Shown: piece by piece, positions 11,008-23,534 of the stretch
Layout: each line of letters begins with the position of its first letter
Numbering within the stretch: the first letter of the stretch is position 1
Assembly: GCA_030272155.1 (NCBI GenBank)
Contig: CP126191.1
Span: 3,618,501 to 3,682,500, forward strand
Direction of reading: 5' to 3'
Length of the DNA: 64,000 bases
Origin: Tetradesmus obliquus
Lineage: Eukaryota; Chlorophyta; Chlorophyceae; Sphaeropleales; Scenedesmaceae
The notes under the pieces: generated by a model
Told to the model about the DNA's origin: nothing
The model's input: the letters and a program-made list of their open reading frames with translations, nothing else
Databases searched by the model: none
Translations under genes and position numbers: made by a program

Positions 11008-12866
11008 CAGGCAGGCAGGTGAAACAGGTGTCGTGCCCAGTGTATGTTACAGCCAGCCATTTCCCAGAGATAACATAGTTAGCAGTAAGTGCTTCATCGA
11101 AAGCACATGCAGCAGATTGGAACAGTATTTACACAAAGGTGATTGTGTGCCTGTGCTGAGTTAGCAGTTGATGCACAGGTGAACATGCTGTACATGGGCT
11201 GTGTTTACAAAGGAGGCAGGCTTCGCACCTCCAAGGGTTGGGCTGATTTGGGTTGAACCTGGGAATGGCTGTGCTGCTGCTCCAAGCTGGGGGTGTTGTG
11301 CTGCTCCTGCTGGCACCTGCTCAGGCTGTGGTTGAGCTCGTGCCCAGTCGCCAACACAGGCCTACTGCGACGAGGTTGATTGTGTTTATGTCCATCCTCG
11401 TCGCGTATCATGTGTGCTTATGTGCTGATGCTGTTGACAAAGGTAATGCATGGCGATCTGATTTTCTTCCTTGTCAGTGGGCAAGTGGTGCGCCACCCTT
11501 GTGTGCATGCAGTGGTGTGCAGTTGGTGCTTCACAGCACTCGCACAGCACTGTCTGCATGCAAGGGTGGTGCCACAGCCCACCGCTTATGCTGTAGACCA
11601 TCAAGCTCCGCCATCATGCCACACATCCTGTGCTAGCGATTGGCTTCCAGCTGCAGACATTCTTGCAGCAGAATGTGGTTCAGATTGGTGATCATTCTGT
11701 GTTGCTGACGTTGGTGACGGTATCTGTTTGAAAGTAGAGTTGCTGGCCCGCTGATTTCGGGCATCATGTGCATGTAGGCATGGCACACAAAAACACATGC
11801 CCTGTGCAGTGAGTGCATCAAAGGTACGGTTGGCAGATTTTCAGCATCGCACCGCCAGCCACGTGTGCCGTGTTCACCTCATTAGCGCAGTTATATGTGG
11901 CCCTCAGGAATTGCTGCTTTTCATCAAGCACTGTCGTGTAGTGCCCAGTCGCTTTCCCATCGGCGCAATGTGTACAACTTGTTGCAGTGGACAAGCATCT
12001 TTTCTTGGCCAATGTTATTCAAGCATGTATCAAGCATGCTTCCACGCTGCTTACACATCTCCCATGGTCTCACCTGGTCTATGCATATCTTTTGTTGTGC
12101 ACCAACTCTGGCTGCGGCATGAACCAGCCTAGCGGCAACTGGCTTTGCAGCGACATCAGATGCTTGCAGTGCATCAGCTGCATCTGAGACAGTCCAGGAA
12201 GATTGTTGAGATGCGTTTCGTCAGCACGCATTTGGACTTTGCAGGTTGTTGCACCAAAGTCCAGCCTGTGCAGAGCGCGCCACGGCAACGGTGGCAGCAT
12301 GCCATGCATCCACGAGTATGACTTGCTGTAGGCTGGTCTTTCCTGACTTGGTGTTGTCAGATGCACTTATTGATGTGCTTTCAGCATAACTTCGTTCATT
12401 GTGTGCCGTCATATGCAGCTGTTTGGCTGCAAGGCAGTGTTGGACATGCCTCTGTACTACAGAGTCTGTGGTGGTGGCCAGCCTCACCCGCATCACTGAA
12501 TCAAATTTGATCTTGCTGTTTATTTTTAATTTTAACGTTTCACTCAACTCTGCTTGTTGCGCACACCTTGACCCCACCCCTGCCTATGCCACGGGCATTA
12601 CCTGAGCCCCAACAGGACAGAACAGTTTCTTGCTCAGCCTCGCCACTTGGTTATCTGCAATCGCAGCATGTTTTTTGAACGCCGGCACGGAACTGAATAT
12701 CACGTAAGCATTTCTCACGAACGAACAGTACAGCTGTTGCACTGCACCTAGACAGTTTTACGTGCGTACGTGCTGATCCGACCTGTTCGAGAGTGATTTC
12801 TGCACGTGATTGAAACTTGTACATAAATCAGTTGCAGTGGGAGCCCGCCCTCAAAGGCTCCACGCC
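11008..12866. other. Intergenic region upstream of RPN6
   Basis: No convincing exon on either strand. The stretch near 12490-12560 is AT-rich (tttatttttaattttaacg). An in-frame non-ATG extension of RPN6 exists at 12810-12866 but reads as 5' leader. Confidence 0.4.
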
Positions 12867-15800
12867 ATGGCAGCAGCATCAGGCAGCAGTGAGGATTTGA
12901 AGGCAAAGGCCCAACAGCTGCACCAAACAGTGTTTGCTGACACAGCCTCAGACGCTGAGTCCGTAAAGCAGAAGGAGGAGGCCATCGGGCAGCTTTCAGA
13001 CACGTATGTGAAGCTGCAGGATGCCAAGGCGCTCACACAGCTGCTGTCACAGCTGCGGCCGTTCTTTGCTGTCATCCCCAAGGCCAAAACAGCAAAGATC
13101 GTGCGCAACATCATAGATCAGATAGCAAAGATCCCTAACTCGACAGATATACAGGTGCGCATGCAGCAGGTCAAGCTGCAGGGGCAACAGGAGCGTGTGG
13201 TGGTTGAGGCACAGCACAACTGGGGGTTGCGGTGGTGCTGTGAGTGCTATGATTTGCTGTGCCTGCTGATCACCCAATGATCACCCTGCGTGTGAGTTGC
13301 CTACAGCATACGTGCTGCATCAAGCCCCGTCCTTAGCACAGGCACGTGCGCAAGCTGCAACCCATCGTTGGAATGCAGCAGGCCACACCACTCCAGCAGC
13401 AGCACGCATGTACCTGTGTACCCCTGCAATCATTTCCTACGATCCCTGTGCCCACATCTCTCCTGTCTGCTGTGCTTCTACTGTTGAACCCCCCTTCAAC
13501 CCTTATGCAACCCCTTCTGCACATCGTGCTGCAAATCCTGCCCCTGCAGGTGGCTGTGTGCAAGGAGCAGGTGGACTGGGCCATTGCTGAGAAGCGCACC
13601 TTCCTGCGGCAGCGCATCCAGCTGCGCCTGGCCAGCCTGTACCTGGCCACGGCTGAGTACACAGAGTCACTCAATATTGTGGGCGCGTGAGTTTGTGTTT
13701 GAGCGCAGCATGCATAGTGCATTGTGCTTTGTTGCTGCTGGGGTTGCCGCTTGCAGCTGTAGCAGAGCAAGCAGTAGCTGCGCGTGCAGCAGCGCTGGAG
13801 AGCAGGGTTAGGAGAGCTGTGCGGTGCGGCGCTAGTGGTAACCGCCGTGGTTGTTGCAACACAGGGCAAGGAGTGTTTGCAGCTGTTTCTGGTGCCAAGA
13901 TGCAGGGCACAGCAGGCACGGTTTGGTTGTTGGGCGCCTGACCATAATCTCCGCCGCCGCCGCTGCTGCTGCTGCTGGTGCTGCCACCAGGCTGCTGACT
14001 GAGGTGAAGAAGCTGGATGACAAGCTGCTGCTGGTGGACATCCACCTGCTGGAGAGCAGGGGTGAGGCCAGCAGCGGCCAGCACAAGCATGCCAGCAAGA
14101 AGCTGCACAGCCCAGCATGAGCACAGCATGGCATGCAGCAAGCCAGCTAGCAAGCCGCGCAGCAATATGTGCTAAGCTGGGCGCTGGGAGGCAGCAGCAG
14201 CGTCGAGAGCAAGCTAGCGCGGCAGTGGCAGGGTGCTGCAGCTGTGCAAGCAGACGCTTGCTGGTGTTCAGCCAGGTTCCAGGGACCAGGGATAGCAGAG
14301 TGGAGCTGTGCTGCCAACTCTGCACTTAATGCTGTTGCTACTGTGGCTTCTGCTGCTGCTGCAGTGCACCACGCGCTGCGCAACCAGCCCAAGAGCAGGG
14401 CCTCGCTCACAGCAGCACGCACCGCAGCCAACGCCATCTACGTGCCCATCTCACTGCAGGCTGAGGTACGGCCGGCAGCAGCACCTGCGCAGCAGCTGAG
14501 CGCGCCCCTCCGCATGATTCGTTCAACCTATGCAAGTGCTCATCAGCCTGTTCTGTACCTGCTTTCAGCACAACAACAGGTGCAAAAACTGGACACGTGT
14601 CTTCCACCGCAAACCATTGAGATATGCACTGCTGTGACCCCCTTTGTTTGCATTCATTGCATCCCTGCAGATCGACACGCAGAGCGGCATCCTGCATGCG
14701 GACGAACGGGACTTCAAGACAGCCTACAGCTACTTCTTCGAGGCCTTCGAGCAGTTCAGCGCGCTGGACGACCCCCAGGCTGTGGCTGTGCTCAAGTACA
14801 TGCTGCTGTGCAAGGTCATGCTCAGCGAAGCAGGTGGGGCGGGGTGGGTGCAGTGTTCTTGCAGGGTGTGGGCTTTGGTGCTGCAATTGGTGGGGAGCGC
14901 ATGAGCATTGTGTTGGGTTGTGCGGCAGCTGCATCTAGATCTGCATCCGTTGCGCCGCTGGGCGTGCACATCAAAGCCGCTGCAGCATACTGCATGTACG
15001 CTGTGAAGCATGAGCTGACGCCGCTCGCTTCTGTTTTTGCGGCTGCTTGTGCCACGGCTGCGGTTGCACTGTGGCACGTGTGTCTACTGTGCCGCACGCA
15101 CAGGTGACGTGCCTGCCATCATCAGCAGCAAGGCTGGGCTAAAGTATGTGGGGCGGGATGTGGACGCGATGCGCGCGGTGGCCAAGGCCTACCAGGACAG
15201 GAGCCTCAAGGAGTTCCAGGTGCGCAGGGCGCTGCTGCAGCTGCATTCATGTGCCAGTGCCAGTGCAACTGCTGCTGGCAGCAAAACTTTGAACATTGCA
15301 GGAGTTGTGCGATGGCGTTGGTGTTGTTGGATGAGGCTGTAATGAAGCAGAGAACACCCTGTGGCAGTGCGGGATGCAGGCCCACCAACAGGCCTCCCAG
15401 CTGTTGCTCATGCATTGCTGCTTGTTGTTTGACGTGCACTGCTGCTGCTGCTGCTGCTGGTGCTGCTGGTGTTGCTGCTGCAGGGTGTGCTGGACAGCTA
15501 TAAGGAGCAGCTGGTGGGTGACGCCATCATCCACACACACCTCACAGCACTGTACGGTGAGTGAGCGGCTGGGCAAGGAATGCGGGCGGCTGCCTTTGAG
15601 CCTGGCGTACTCGCAGCACTTGGGCACTGGCAGCTGTGCATGCTGTGCTTACTGGATAAACATGCAGCAGGCCTTGCTGCCTGCAGAACAGGCAGCAGGC
15701 CTGCATCTTGCATGGTCCAAAGCAGCAGCCACGGTAGCCAAGCTTCTGACAGCTGCAAGCGCTATCTAACTTGAGCCGCGGCCTGTTCCCCACACACTGC

Positions 15801-16750
15801 ATCACTGTGTGTGCCTTTTGTATGCTGAAACACTTTGGGCAATCTATATCCGCACTGCACCATGTCTTGCGCCGCCCTGCAGGCACGCTGCTGGAGCAGA
15901 ACCTGGTGCGCCTGATCGAGCCCTTCAGCCGTGTGGAGATCGGCCACATCGCCAGCCTCATTGACCTGCCGCTGGCCACTGTGGAGCAGAAGCTGAGCCA
16001 GGTGGGTGATGAAGCACACGGGAGCACTTTGAGAAACATGCATTGGCAGTTATATCTTTCTTGAACCCAGTAAAGCCATAGGAATGACGCCATCGGCCTG
16101 CGCCCCACTGGAGCAGTGCATTGCCGCTGACAGGTGCAGGCGGAGCGTTGGAGCGCCGTTACGGAGGTGTACCAGCATGCATTGCCACGGGCTGGCAGCT
16201 TGCAGCATGTTCACACAGAGTTTGCTTATAGCATGTAAGCATGGAAGTATCCTGAGTACGTGGCAATTTGCACAGCAACTATCAAGAAAGGCCGCATGTT
16301 TTTTTCATATTTGCTGTGCAAATTTGGATGGCATCGGGTGTGTGTACACTGATCGTGTGTGTAGAGGCAGCTTTGTACGCGCCCACCACCCAGCAGCAGG
16401 TGTCGGCGGTGGTAGTCCTGCGCGCTTCTCCTCGGGTGCACTCCACGTCTGAAACTACCGCAGGTACGACTCCTTACTGCTACGCGCTGGCTTTTTGCGC
16501 AACTTTTCTTCCACTGTCCACTCTTGGACCCTCAACGCCGCGTGCCGCTGCTGCTGCTGCTGCTGCCACACAGATGATCCTGGACAAGAAGTTTGCGGGC
16601 ACACTGGACCAGGGCGCGGGCTGCCTGGAGGTGTTCGCGGAGCCGCCTGCAGCAGGCATGTACGGCGACGCACTGGACATCATGGACACACTCGGCAGCG
16701 TCGTTGACACGCTGTGGGCGCGCTCGCAGAACGTGGTGGCGGCGGTGTAG
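12867..16750 (+). CDS. RPN6: 26S proteasome lid subunit RPN6 (PSMD11)
   Basis: Nine exons: 12867-13154, 13550-13686, 13991-14061, 14365-14465, 14671-14833, 15104-15219, 15484-15556, 15883-16001, 16574-16750; 414 residues (family about 420). Characteristic strings are [13 protein letters not shown] [29 protein letters not shown], a TPR-like solenoid core, [12 protein letters not shown] and [11 protein letters not shown]. The C-terminal PCI domain has [20 protein letters not shown], then [15 protein letters not shown]6 clamps the proteasome lid to the 20S/ATPase base and is essential for 26S assembly. The ATG at 12867 fits the family N-terminus, a weakly conserved Ala/Ser start. Several introns end in CTG runs directly before the acceptor. 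Confidence 0.97.
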
Positions 16751-18947
16751 AGCAGCTGCGGTGTGCTTGGCGGCTGTGCGCGTGCGAATCGTGTGTGCTG
16801 GGCTTGGCACGAGTTGCTGGTTGCTGCGTGGCATATGTTGCTGTGTCAGGGGGGCCATTCACATGCAGGGGTTGCGTGGTGATGCGACTGACGGTGTGGA
16901 CGCGCGCTCTGACGAAGCGGCGGACTCCGGAGCTGCTTGTAAGTTGCAGGTGGCAGCAGCAGCAGTTGCGTGAGCAGTTCAGGGCACATTGAATATTGTT
17001 GATGTGGGGTTGGCCATGGCTGGGCCGCAGTGGCGCGGCTGCAGCTGCACCTGACAGCAAACTCGATGTTAACAGCGGAATAGCCAGGGCCTGCACATTG
17101 AGGCATTTGGCGACATGTGGAGTTATCTGCATGGAGCGTCGCTGCGTGCAAGGTGCTGCGTCTGTGGTGCTGTTGTATGATGGCGGATTGCTGCCTGCAA
17201 GTCTTGGGCAAAGACCCTGTGCAGCTCCTGCACAGCTACGTGCTGCTGCACGCCAGTCTGCTCATGCTGCGCTGCGACGTGTTGGTTTGCAGTGGTGCGC
17301 ACAGCTTGCCAAGTGCCAGCCATGCAAGCATCAGCTGTTCCGCCACTCAAGCTGCGGCCACGCTTGCAACTGCATGCTGCATTCTGGTTTACTGCGATGC
17401 TCACAAGCTGTTTGTACTGTCGATGTAACGAGCCGCTCGGTGTTTCAGTGGAGTGCGAATGAACTTCTCCCGAACTCGGCAGCTAGATCCAGATCTGCAT
17501 GCAGACTGATACATTGCACTGCCAGTGCTTGTCACAGTCGCTGTAAGCCGCACTGACAGTGCAGTGGCAACCACAGCAGCGCACTACACCCAGCGCAGCC
17601 TTTATACAGACACCAGGTCACCAGGTCACTGTCCTGCGCTCAGGGACCAGGCTTGGCAATGTCAGGTCTGCAGGACAGCAACAGCTGCCGTTGCTGACGG
17701 CCAGTAACCGCAGCGCTGCGTTGAGCGCAGGAGCATGCAAGCGCACACTGCAACAGACAATGGAGGTGCCCATCGCTGTGTGGGCCTGAATTCGCACTGC
17801 GCATCGCAAGTCTGTTATCTCAGATGGTTACCACGCCATCACAAGGCCAATCAACAGGCCAGGTAGGCAATGCAGCAGTGCAGCACCACATATTGTGTGT
17901 GCAATCAGACACAATATGCCGACAACATTCAACAGCATCTGTCAACTTCAGTGCAGCTGCTGCAACAGCACGGCAGAGCCTGCTGTGTGCACACAGTGCT
18001 GAGCCATGCTGACCCTAGGGACACACCACACAACAAAGCACCCCGTGTTGCATTCAGCCACGCCTGCATAGCACCCCTCACAGTTCAGCCATTACGGTTG
18101 TACGGCTCCATGCATGCACCCAAAAAAGGAGAGCCTCTTGCCAGAGAACAGCCTGGAGCTCTTTACAGCAGTTTCCACAGGTGCCAGGGCAACACACTCC
18201 ATAAGACGCGGAACCTTTGCCGCACACAAAGCACAGGCATCGCTATTGTGGGGCGCGATGCAGTCGATCCAGTAATGCTCGGCGAGTATTGCAGCGCCAT
18301 CGACGCATGATTGAGACACACATTTGTTGTGATCTGGCGGCCCATGCAAATCCTGCCAACCCGCTTCGGCAGTCACCAACTAGACTGACCTCTGCAACAA
18401 AAAAGAAAACCTGTCAAGGGTGTTAAAATCATGTTTCTGCAGTGCTGGCCACTGACGCACCTTGTCCCGTCATATGTGTGTGTCCTTGCGCATGCAAATC
18501 TCAGCGCCCACAACATCATCACATACTGGACTCAAATGTAGGTTTATATCAACAGTATAGCAAAATGTAGAAACAGTAGCATAGTACTAGTGTTGATTGT
18601 AAGCCTGCTGTTGCCGCCGCACGCCATTATGAATGATTTATTACTCAGGAAGCATGCATAACTCATCTCGTCGTACAGCGCATCACAGCCCTGCTTACCC
18701 AGCAGAGGAACATCCATGCACACTCCGTCACTGCCTACTTACTTCATCATCAGCGCGTGCAGCCATGTCTAATGCATCTGCGCAGCACACAGCACCCACG
18801 GACATCGGCCGCATATCAAGCAGCATGCCACCATGACTGACACCACCATGATTCAGCGACACTTCAAGCAGCTCTGCTCGTTGTGCCACAAGGGGCCCGC
18901 CGAAGGCACAGGTGGATCACAAGCAGTTGAAACCAGAAAGGCCTCGC
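16751..18947. other. Convergent intergenic region, RPN6 / lipase
   Basis: About 2.2 kb between two gene 3' ends. A GC3-rich stretch at about 17200-17275 (+) reads like protein (LGKDPVQLLHSYVLLHASLL) but lacks matching flanking exons. A TGTAA polyadenylation-type signal for RPN6 is at 17424-17428. The part near 18400-18650 is AT-richer and has no coding signal. Confidence 0.35.
17424..17428 (+). terminator. Candidate poly(A) signal (TGTAA) for RPN6
   Basis: TGTAA is the usual green-algal polyadenylation signal. This one lies about 675 bases after the RPN6 stop, giving a long but plausible 3' UTR. A five-base motif occurs often by chance. Confidence 0.3.
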
Positions 18948-21900
18948 TCAGAAGGTGCCTGGGCTGAAGCGGTAGAGCAGCTCCACCAGCTCCTTCTTGT
19001 ACTGCGCGTTCCTGTCCCACACAAAGTCCATGTGTGCCAGCTGAAAAGGTGCAGCAGATTGGGAAGCAGGTAGTTGGCAGCAGCGGGATCAGCAGGGGCA
19101 GCAGCAACAGCAGCACACAACAGCAGGTAGGTGCTGGTCAGATAGTCAGCTGGCAGGAAACTCATAGCGCAACAGCAGCATCTAGCAGCCACACTGCGGC
19201 AAATCAAAGCTGAACGCTGCATCAAGCAGCAGGCATCACAACTCTCTGTCAACAGCTGCCACCTTGTGCACTGACACCTCCATGCAAGCTGTGAGTCTCT
19301 GCTGACGTTATTGTCTGCTGTGAGCTGCAGCGCAGGCGTCGTATTAGCTGCATGCCAGCCTTACCTTGTCAAACATGTACTGCGCCACGACCACGTTTGG
19401 CTTCAGCCGCCGCTGCTGCTCTGCCACATCCTCTGGGGTGGACATGATGTCAATGCTGCCTGCAAGCAGCAGAGACAGCAGAGGACGTTGACAGGACGGA
19501 AGGCTACCCGGGCATGCTTGCAATGAGGGAATCTCTCTTTCAGGCGCTGGAGACTGCTGCTCAAACATAGCCTGCAGCCTAGACACACGCATGTGCTGCA
19601 CGATCCTTCTTGATGCTGTTGCTCTTGCCCATGCATGCAGAATGCACACAGTTGTGCGCACTGCACTGTTCCTCAGCATGTCTGCTGATGCGCAACATAT
19701 ATACCTGCCTCTGCTACCAGCAAGAAACTATTAACGTCAATGCTGCCCACAGCCGCACCCACCTAGGAAGAAGGCCTGCGGGGCAGTTATCTTCCCCAGG
19801 TCGTACTCTGGCGGTGTCTCTTTGCCATAGACTGCCATGTTGCAGCTCTCGTGGAAACTGCGCGGGAAGTTTGCGCCCAGCAGCAGATTGGTGCAGTCAT
19901 TGCCGTAGCTGTACTTCTGCAGGCGCAGCTTGCCGTCCGTTGCCATCTGCAGGGCAGGAGCAAGTTCAGGATGGAAGTAGCAGCAGCACATGCGGGTCAG
20001 CCTAGTGTGCAGGCATGATGTGGAATGACATGCTCGGGTGGTGCAGCAGTGCAGCAGGTGGTGCTTGGCCTCAACTACTCATCCTGCACCTGCTGCACAG
20101 CAGGATGGTCTGGACACACGAGTTGTATGGGCGGACCTATCACCAGACATAACTCTTGGAGCTGGCACTCTAAAACCCCTGCTTGCAAAGCTTAAGCAGC
20201 TACAAGAGCAGCATTGACCACCCTGCTCAACAATATACAATTATCACCTGTGCCCAGTGCTCCAGGTTCCTGCTGGCTACTGTGCTTGGCCATGTGCGTG
20301 CAATCAGGATGAAGTCGGCAGTGGGCACATTGACCGAGGGCCCGTAGAACATGCCATTCATCTGCTGCATGCACCACTCATTGAAGGTGTGGTTGTACTC
20401 GCAGAAAGGCACCACAAAGGGCGCAATGTCGCGGTGCGCGATGAACTCCCCTAGCGGAGCATTCTTCAGCCACTGCAGGCGGCAGCAGCAAGCAGAGCGG
20501 TCAAACAGAGGGCTCCTGTCAGCGTTCTGCGCAAAAGGCTGGAGACTCCATACAAGCATGAGAAGCACGATGCAAGCTGTTGATGCATGTTGCACCAGCT
20601 CCCTCGCATAGTCAGCACTGCTGGCTGCATCAACAGCACCGTACAGGCCAAGCGTCTCTGCTGACATCATTCACTGCCCCAGCCGCCAGAACTACAGGCA
20701 CCCACCTGGTCAGACTTGACGATTGGCTGTGCCTTCAAAAAGGGAGCCCTGATGTACTCAATGAAGCCCACAGGGCCCACATGCACCACCACACTGATCT
20801 TGTCATTGTATGCTTCTTTCTCAGACAGCAGCATATAAGCCAGCGTGCAGCCCTGCGAGTGGCCGACATATGCTAGCTTTGAGGCACCAGTGGTCTTCAG
20901 CGCGTAGTCAATTTGCGCAGGCAGGTCAACCAGAGCCAGCTCATCTATGGAGAAGCGCCAGTAGCGCTGGCCCCACTGGTTCAGCAGCACATGGCCCCTG
21001 CTGTAAGTGTTGCCGCGCGTGTTGGACATCCACACGTCAAAGCCTGCGGCGCCGAAGGTGTGAGAGCAGCAGCACAATGTTCTTAGGAGGTGCGTGGTGG
21101 ATGCGTAAGTGACAAGTGTCCTAAAAATGCATGGGCTAGCAGGCAGCTGCTACAGCTGCCGTACCATGCCGCATGGCAGTGCGGCACTGCAGCTGCCATC
21201 CTTCTACATACTTGCATCACCGGCATTGTGTGCACTGCACCACCTGCACTGCGCTGCACCACCTCAGCAATACACGAGCTGCTGTAGCCCACTGAGTGCG
21301 ACATGGCATGTCAGCCGGGCGCTCACCTGCATCTGCTAGGATGTATGCCATGCTCTCGTTTGCGTTCAGCAGCACGAAGCTGTTGCTGGAGAGAGTGACT
21401 CCGTGCTGCAGCAGCACCACCGGTTTGTTGCCTTTGCCAGTGTTCCTGTACTTCCCGTGTGGGATGCGGTACATGTTGAGGATGTAACCATCCCGTGTGA
21501 TGACCTTGTGGTTCTCTAGCGGGTAGCCTGCAGCCTCCACAAAGTCTGCGCAGCAGCAAACACCGCGTTGCGTTGTGAGGATAATCAGCCCCTTGCAGCA
21601 GCGCTCCAACAACAATGAATGACAGCATTTCAGGTAGCAGGCTGCTGCGGCACTACCTCACCCCTTTGTGTAAATCTACGGGTACATGACTGACAGGTGA
21701 GCCCTTTTCCACCTGCTGCTGCAGCACCTCAAGCCTACCTTCCATCTTGGCAGCAATCATCCAACTGAAGACATCAATGGAGGGTTGATCCTTCGATCCC
21801 ATCAAGGGCACGACCGGCACCTCCACGCCCTTTGGTGCTTGGAAACCGGCCACACCAGGTGGCAAGCCAAAGTCCTCTTTGTCCTGAAGCTTCCGCTGAG

Positions 21901-22114
21901 CACCCCTAAGGCCTGACTCAGCCTGCAGCTGCTGCAGCAGCGCCTGCTGCTCTGCTGTCATGTCACCTCCGAGGCCATTTAACCCCGGCATACTGCGTGA
22001 AATACCGCTTATTCTATCACTGTTTTCCGTATACTGAAGCTGCGCTGCATGCATTCCACTGGCAGCCAGCAGCACAGCCACGGCGAGCCAGCACGAGAGG
22101 TGCCTGACGATCAT
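18948..22114 (-). CDS. Secreted acid-lipase-type alpha/beta hydrolase (LIPA/gastric lipase family)
   Basis: Seven minus-strand exons: 22114-21739, 21545-21327, 21043-20706, 20472-20248, 19946-19763, 19459-19365, 19040-18948; 509 residues. A signal peptide (MIVRHLSCWLAVAVLLAASG) is followed by about 100 residues of non-conserved, Gln-rich prodomain-like sequence. The family core then starts: YPLENHKVITRDGYILNMYR, VVLLQHGV (oxyanion region), DVWMSNTRGNTYSRGH, and the nucleophile elbow GHSQG with Ser at about 261. A candidate catalytic Asp is at about 451 (GSIDIMS). The His is at about 482 in HMDFVW. These enzymes hydrolyse triacylglycerols or steryl esters in acidic compartments or outside the cell. 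The substrate here is not known. The usual GGHDxLAD around the Asp has become GSIDIMSTPEDV, an ordinary plant/algal variation. Confidence 0.93.
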
Positions 22115-23085
22115 GGCGCCAAGTTGCGCTGCAGTGTTAACCCAACCAGGTAATGACAGCTAATATTAACGCCTGTTATCTAAGCAAACCTCAGATTTGG
22201 ACAGAGACCGAGACTAGCCGGCAAGCCGAGCTCGGCCAGCGCGGGAAGGGCGCGCTAATACGTATGCTTTTTATGGAGCTTGAGATGAGCCCTTTGCAAA
22301 AGTAAGTGCTTGTAATACGCTTGTAGACGAATTCACTCTGCTGTGGCGACTGCTGGCCAAACGCAGTCAAAATGCCAGTGTTGTGATGCGCGTTAAACAC
22401 TGCTCGCATGGATAGCAAACACGCCCGACACGTTCACAGGATTGAGTAGGCGTAATCGATGGCTCATTGGCTGGTTGTGGGTCCATCATTGCTTTGAAGC
22501 ACCGATGCCGTTGCACGCTATCCGAGAAAGAGTGCAGTGAAGGGAGACCGTCCACATGTTGCACGCAAGTATTGACATGAGTGAATTTGACACCAAAGTG
22601 CTGGTGAATGCAATTCGCCTGCACACCGGGTGTGCAGCTGCGTCCACCGCCGGTACAGGGCTGAGCCATGTGAAGGTTGGGTCGGGTGTGGATTGCAAGG
22701 ACCGCGCTATGTCAAGCATCAGATGCAGCAAAACATGCATGTGGTGAAAGTCTAAAGGAGCACACTCGCTGCGTGTTACAACGACGTCAGAGTGCAAGAA
22801 TTGTGTGGGACCCTGCTGTTCCTCCCAGTGCTGCCAAGCATAGCTGTAAGTCGCGCTCCCAGCAAAAGCACACCATGTCAGGCTTCCAAAAGAGCAGAAG
22901 AGCTTTGGTGCCATCAAGCGTAAGACATTGTGAAAGTAAGAAGTTGATCACACACAAGATAACAGTTGACAGCCACAGCCAACACCTTGCACTCAGAACT
23001 TGACGCTGTGCACTTGACAGAGTTCAACATAAGCATTCAAGGCAGGACAACGCTGCCAGTTTGCAACCCTGCCGTCAGAACGCTG
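22115..23085. other. Lipase promoter and P5B ATPase 3' flank
   Basis: A 970-base spacer between two minus-strand genes. No exon seen. A TTACA (TGTAA on the minus strand) at about 22776 could serve the ATPase transcript. The half nearer the lipase should hold its promoter. Confidence 0.35.
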
Positions 23086-23503
23086 CTATAGCAGAGCAGC
23101 ACCAGATGGTGGCTGCAAACTTGGCACATGCAGCCCGTTAGCAGGCGAGTGCTTCGGCAGCGGCATACCGATGTGCATCGGGTGCAGCAGCCCCTGCCGC
23201 AGCACAGGATCTGTTGTGCTGCGCCGCCGCTGCAGCCAGCCGGAACTCTTCGCCCTGTCTATCAGCCGCAACCCGTATGTGCTGCCCAGCTCAGCCAGCA
23301 ATGCCACTGCCGCATTGACCACCATGATCAGCAGCAGGCCAGCCCTGAATGCAGTGGGCAGGCCGTCAGGTGGGCCGCGCCCCACCATGGTCTGCACCTT
23401 GGTGGTGAATGCGTCCACGCTGAACAAGCTGTAGATCAGGAACATAACCTGCAGGATCATCGCTACCAGCATGCCCACATTGGTCCACAGAGGTTGCCTG
23501 CAA

Positions 23504-23534
<31 letters not shown>

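Noticed and set aside
13333..14325. Minus-strand 330-codon frame
   Set aside because: Overlaps RPN6 exons 2-3 in antisense; low-complexity Ser/Cys/Gln composition from triplet repeats.
17200..17275. Plus-strand exon-like stretch LGKDPVQLLHSYVLL
   Set aside because: GC3-rich and protein-like, but antisense is open too and no phased neighbours were found.
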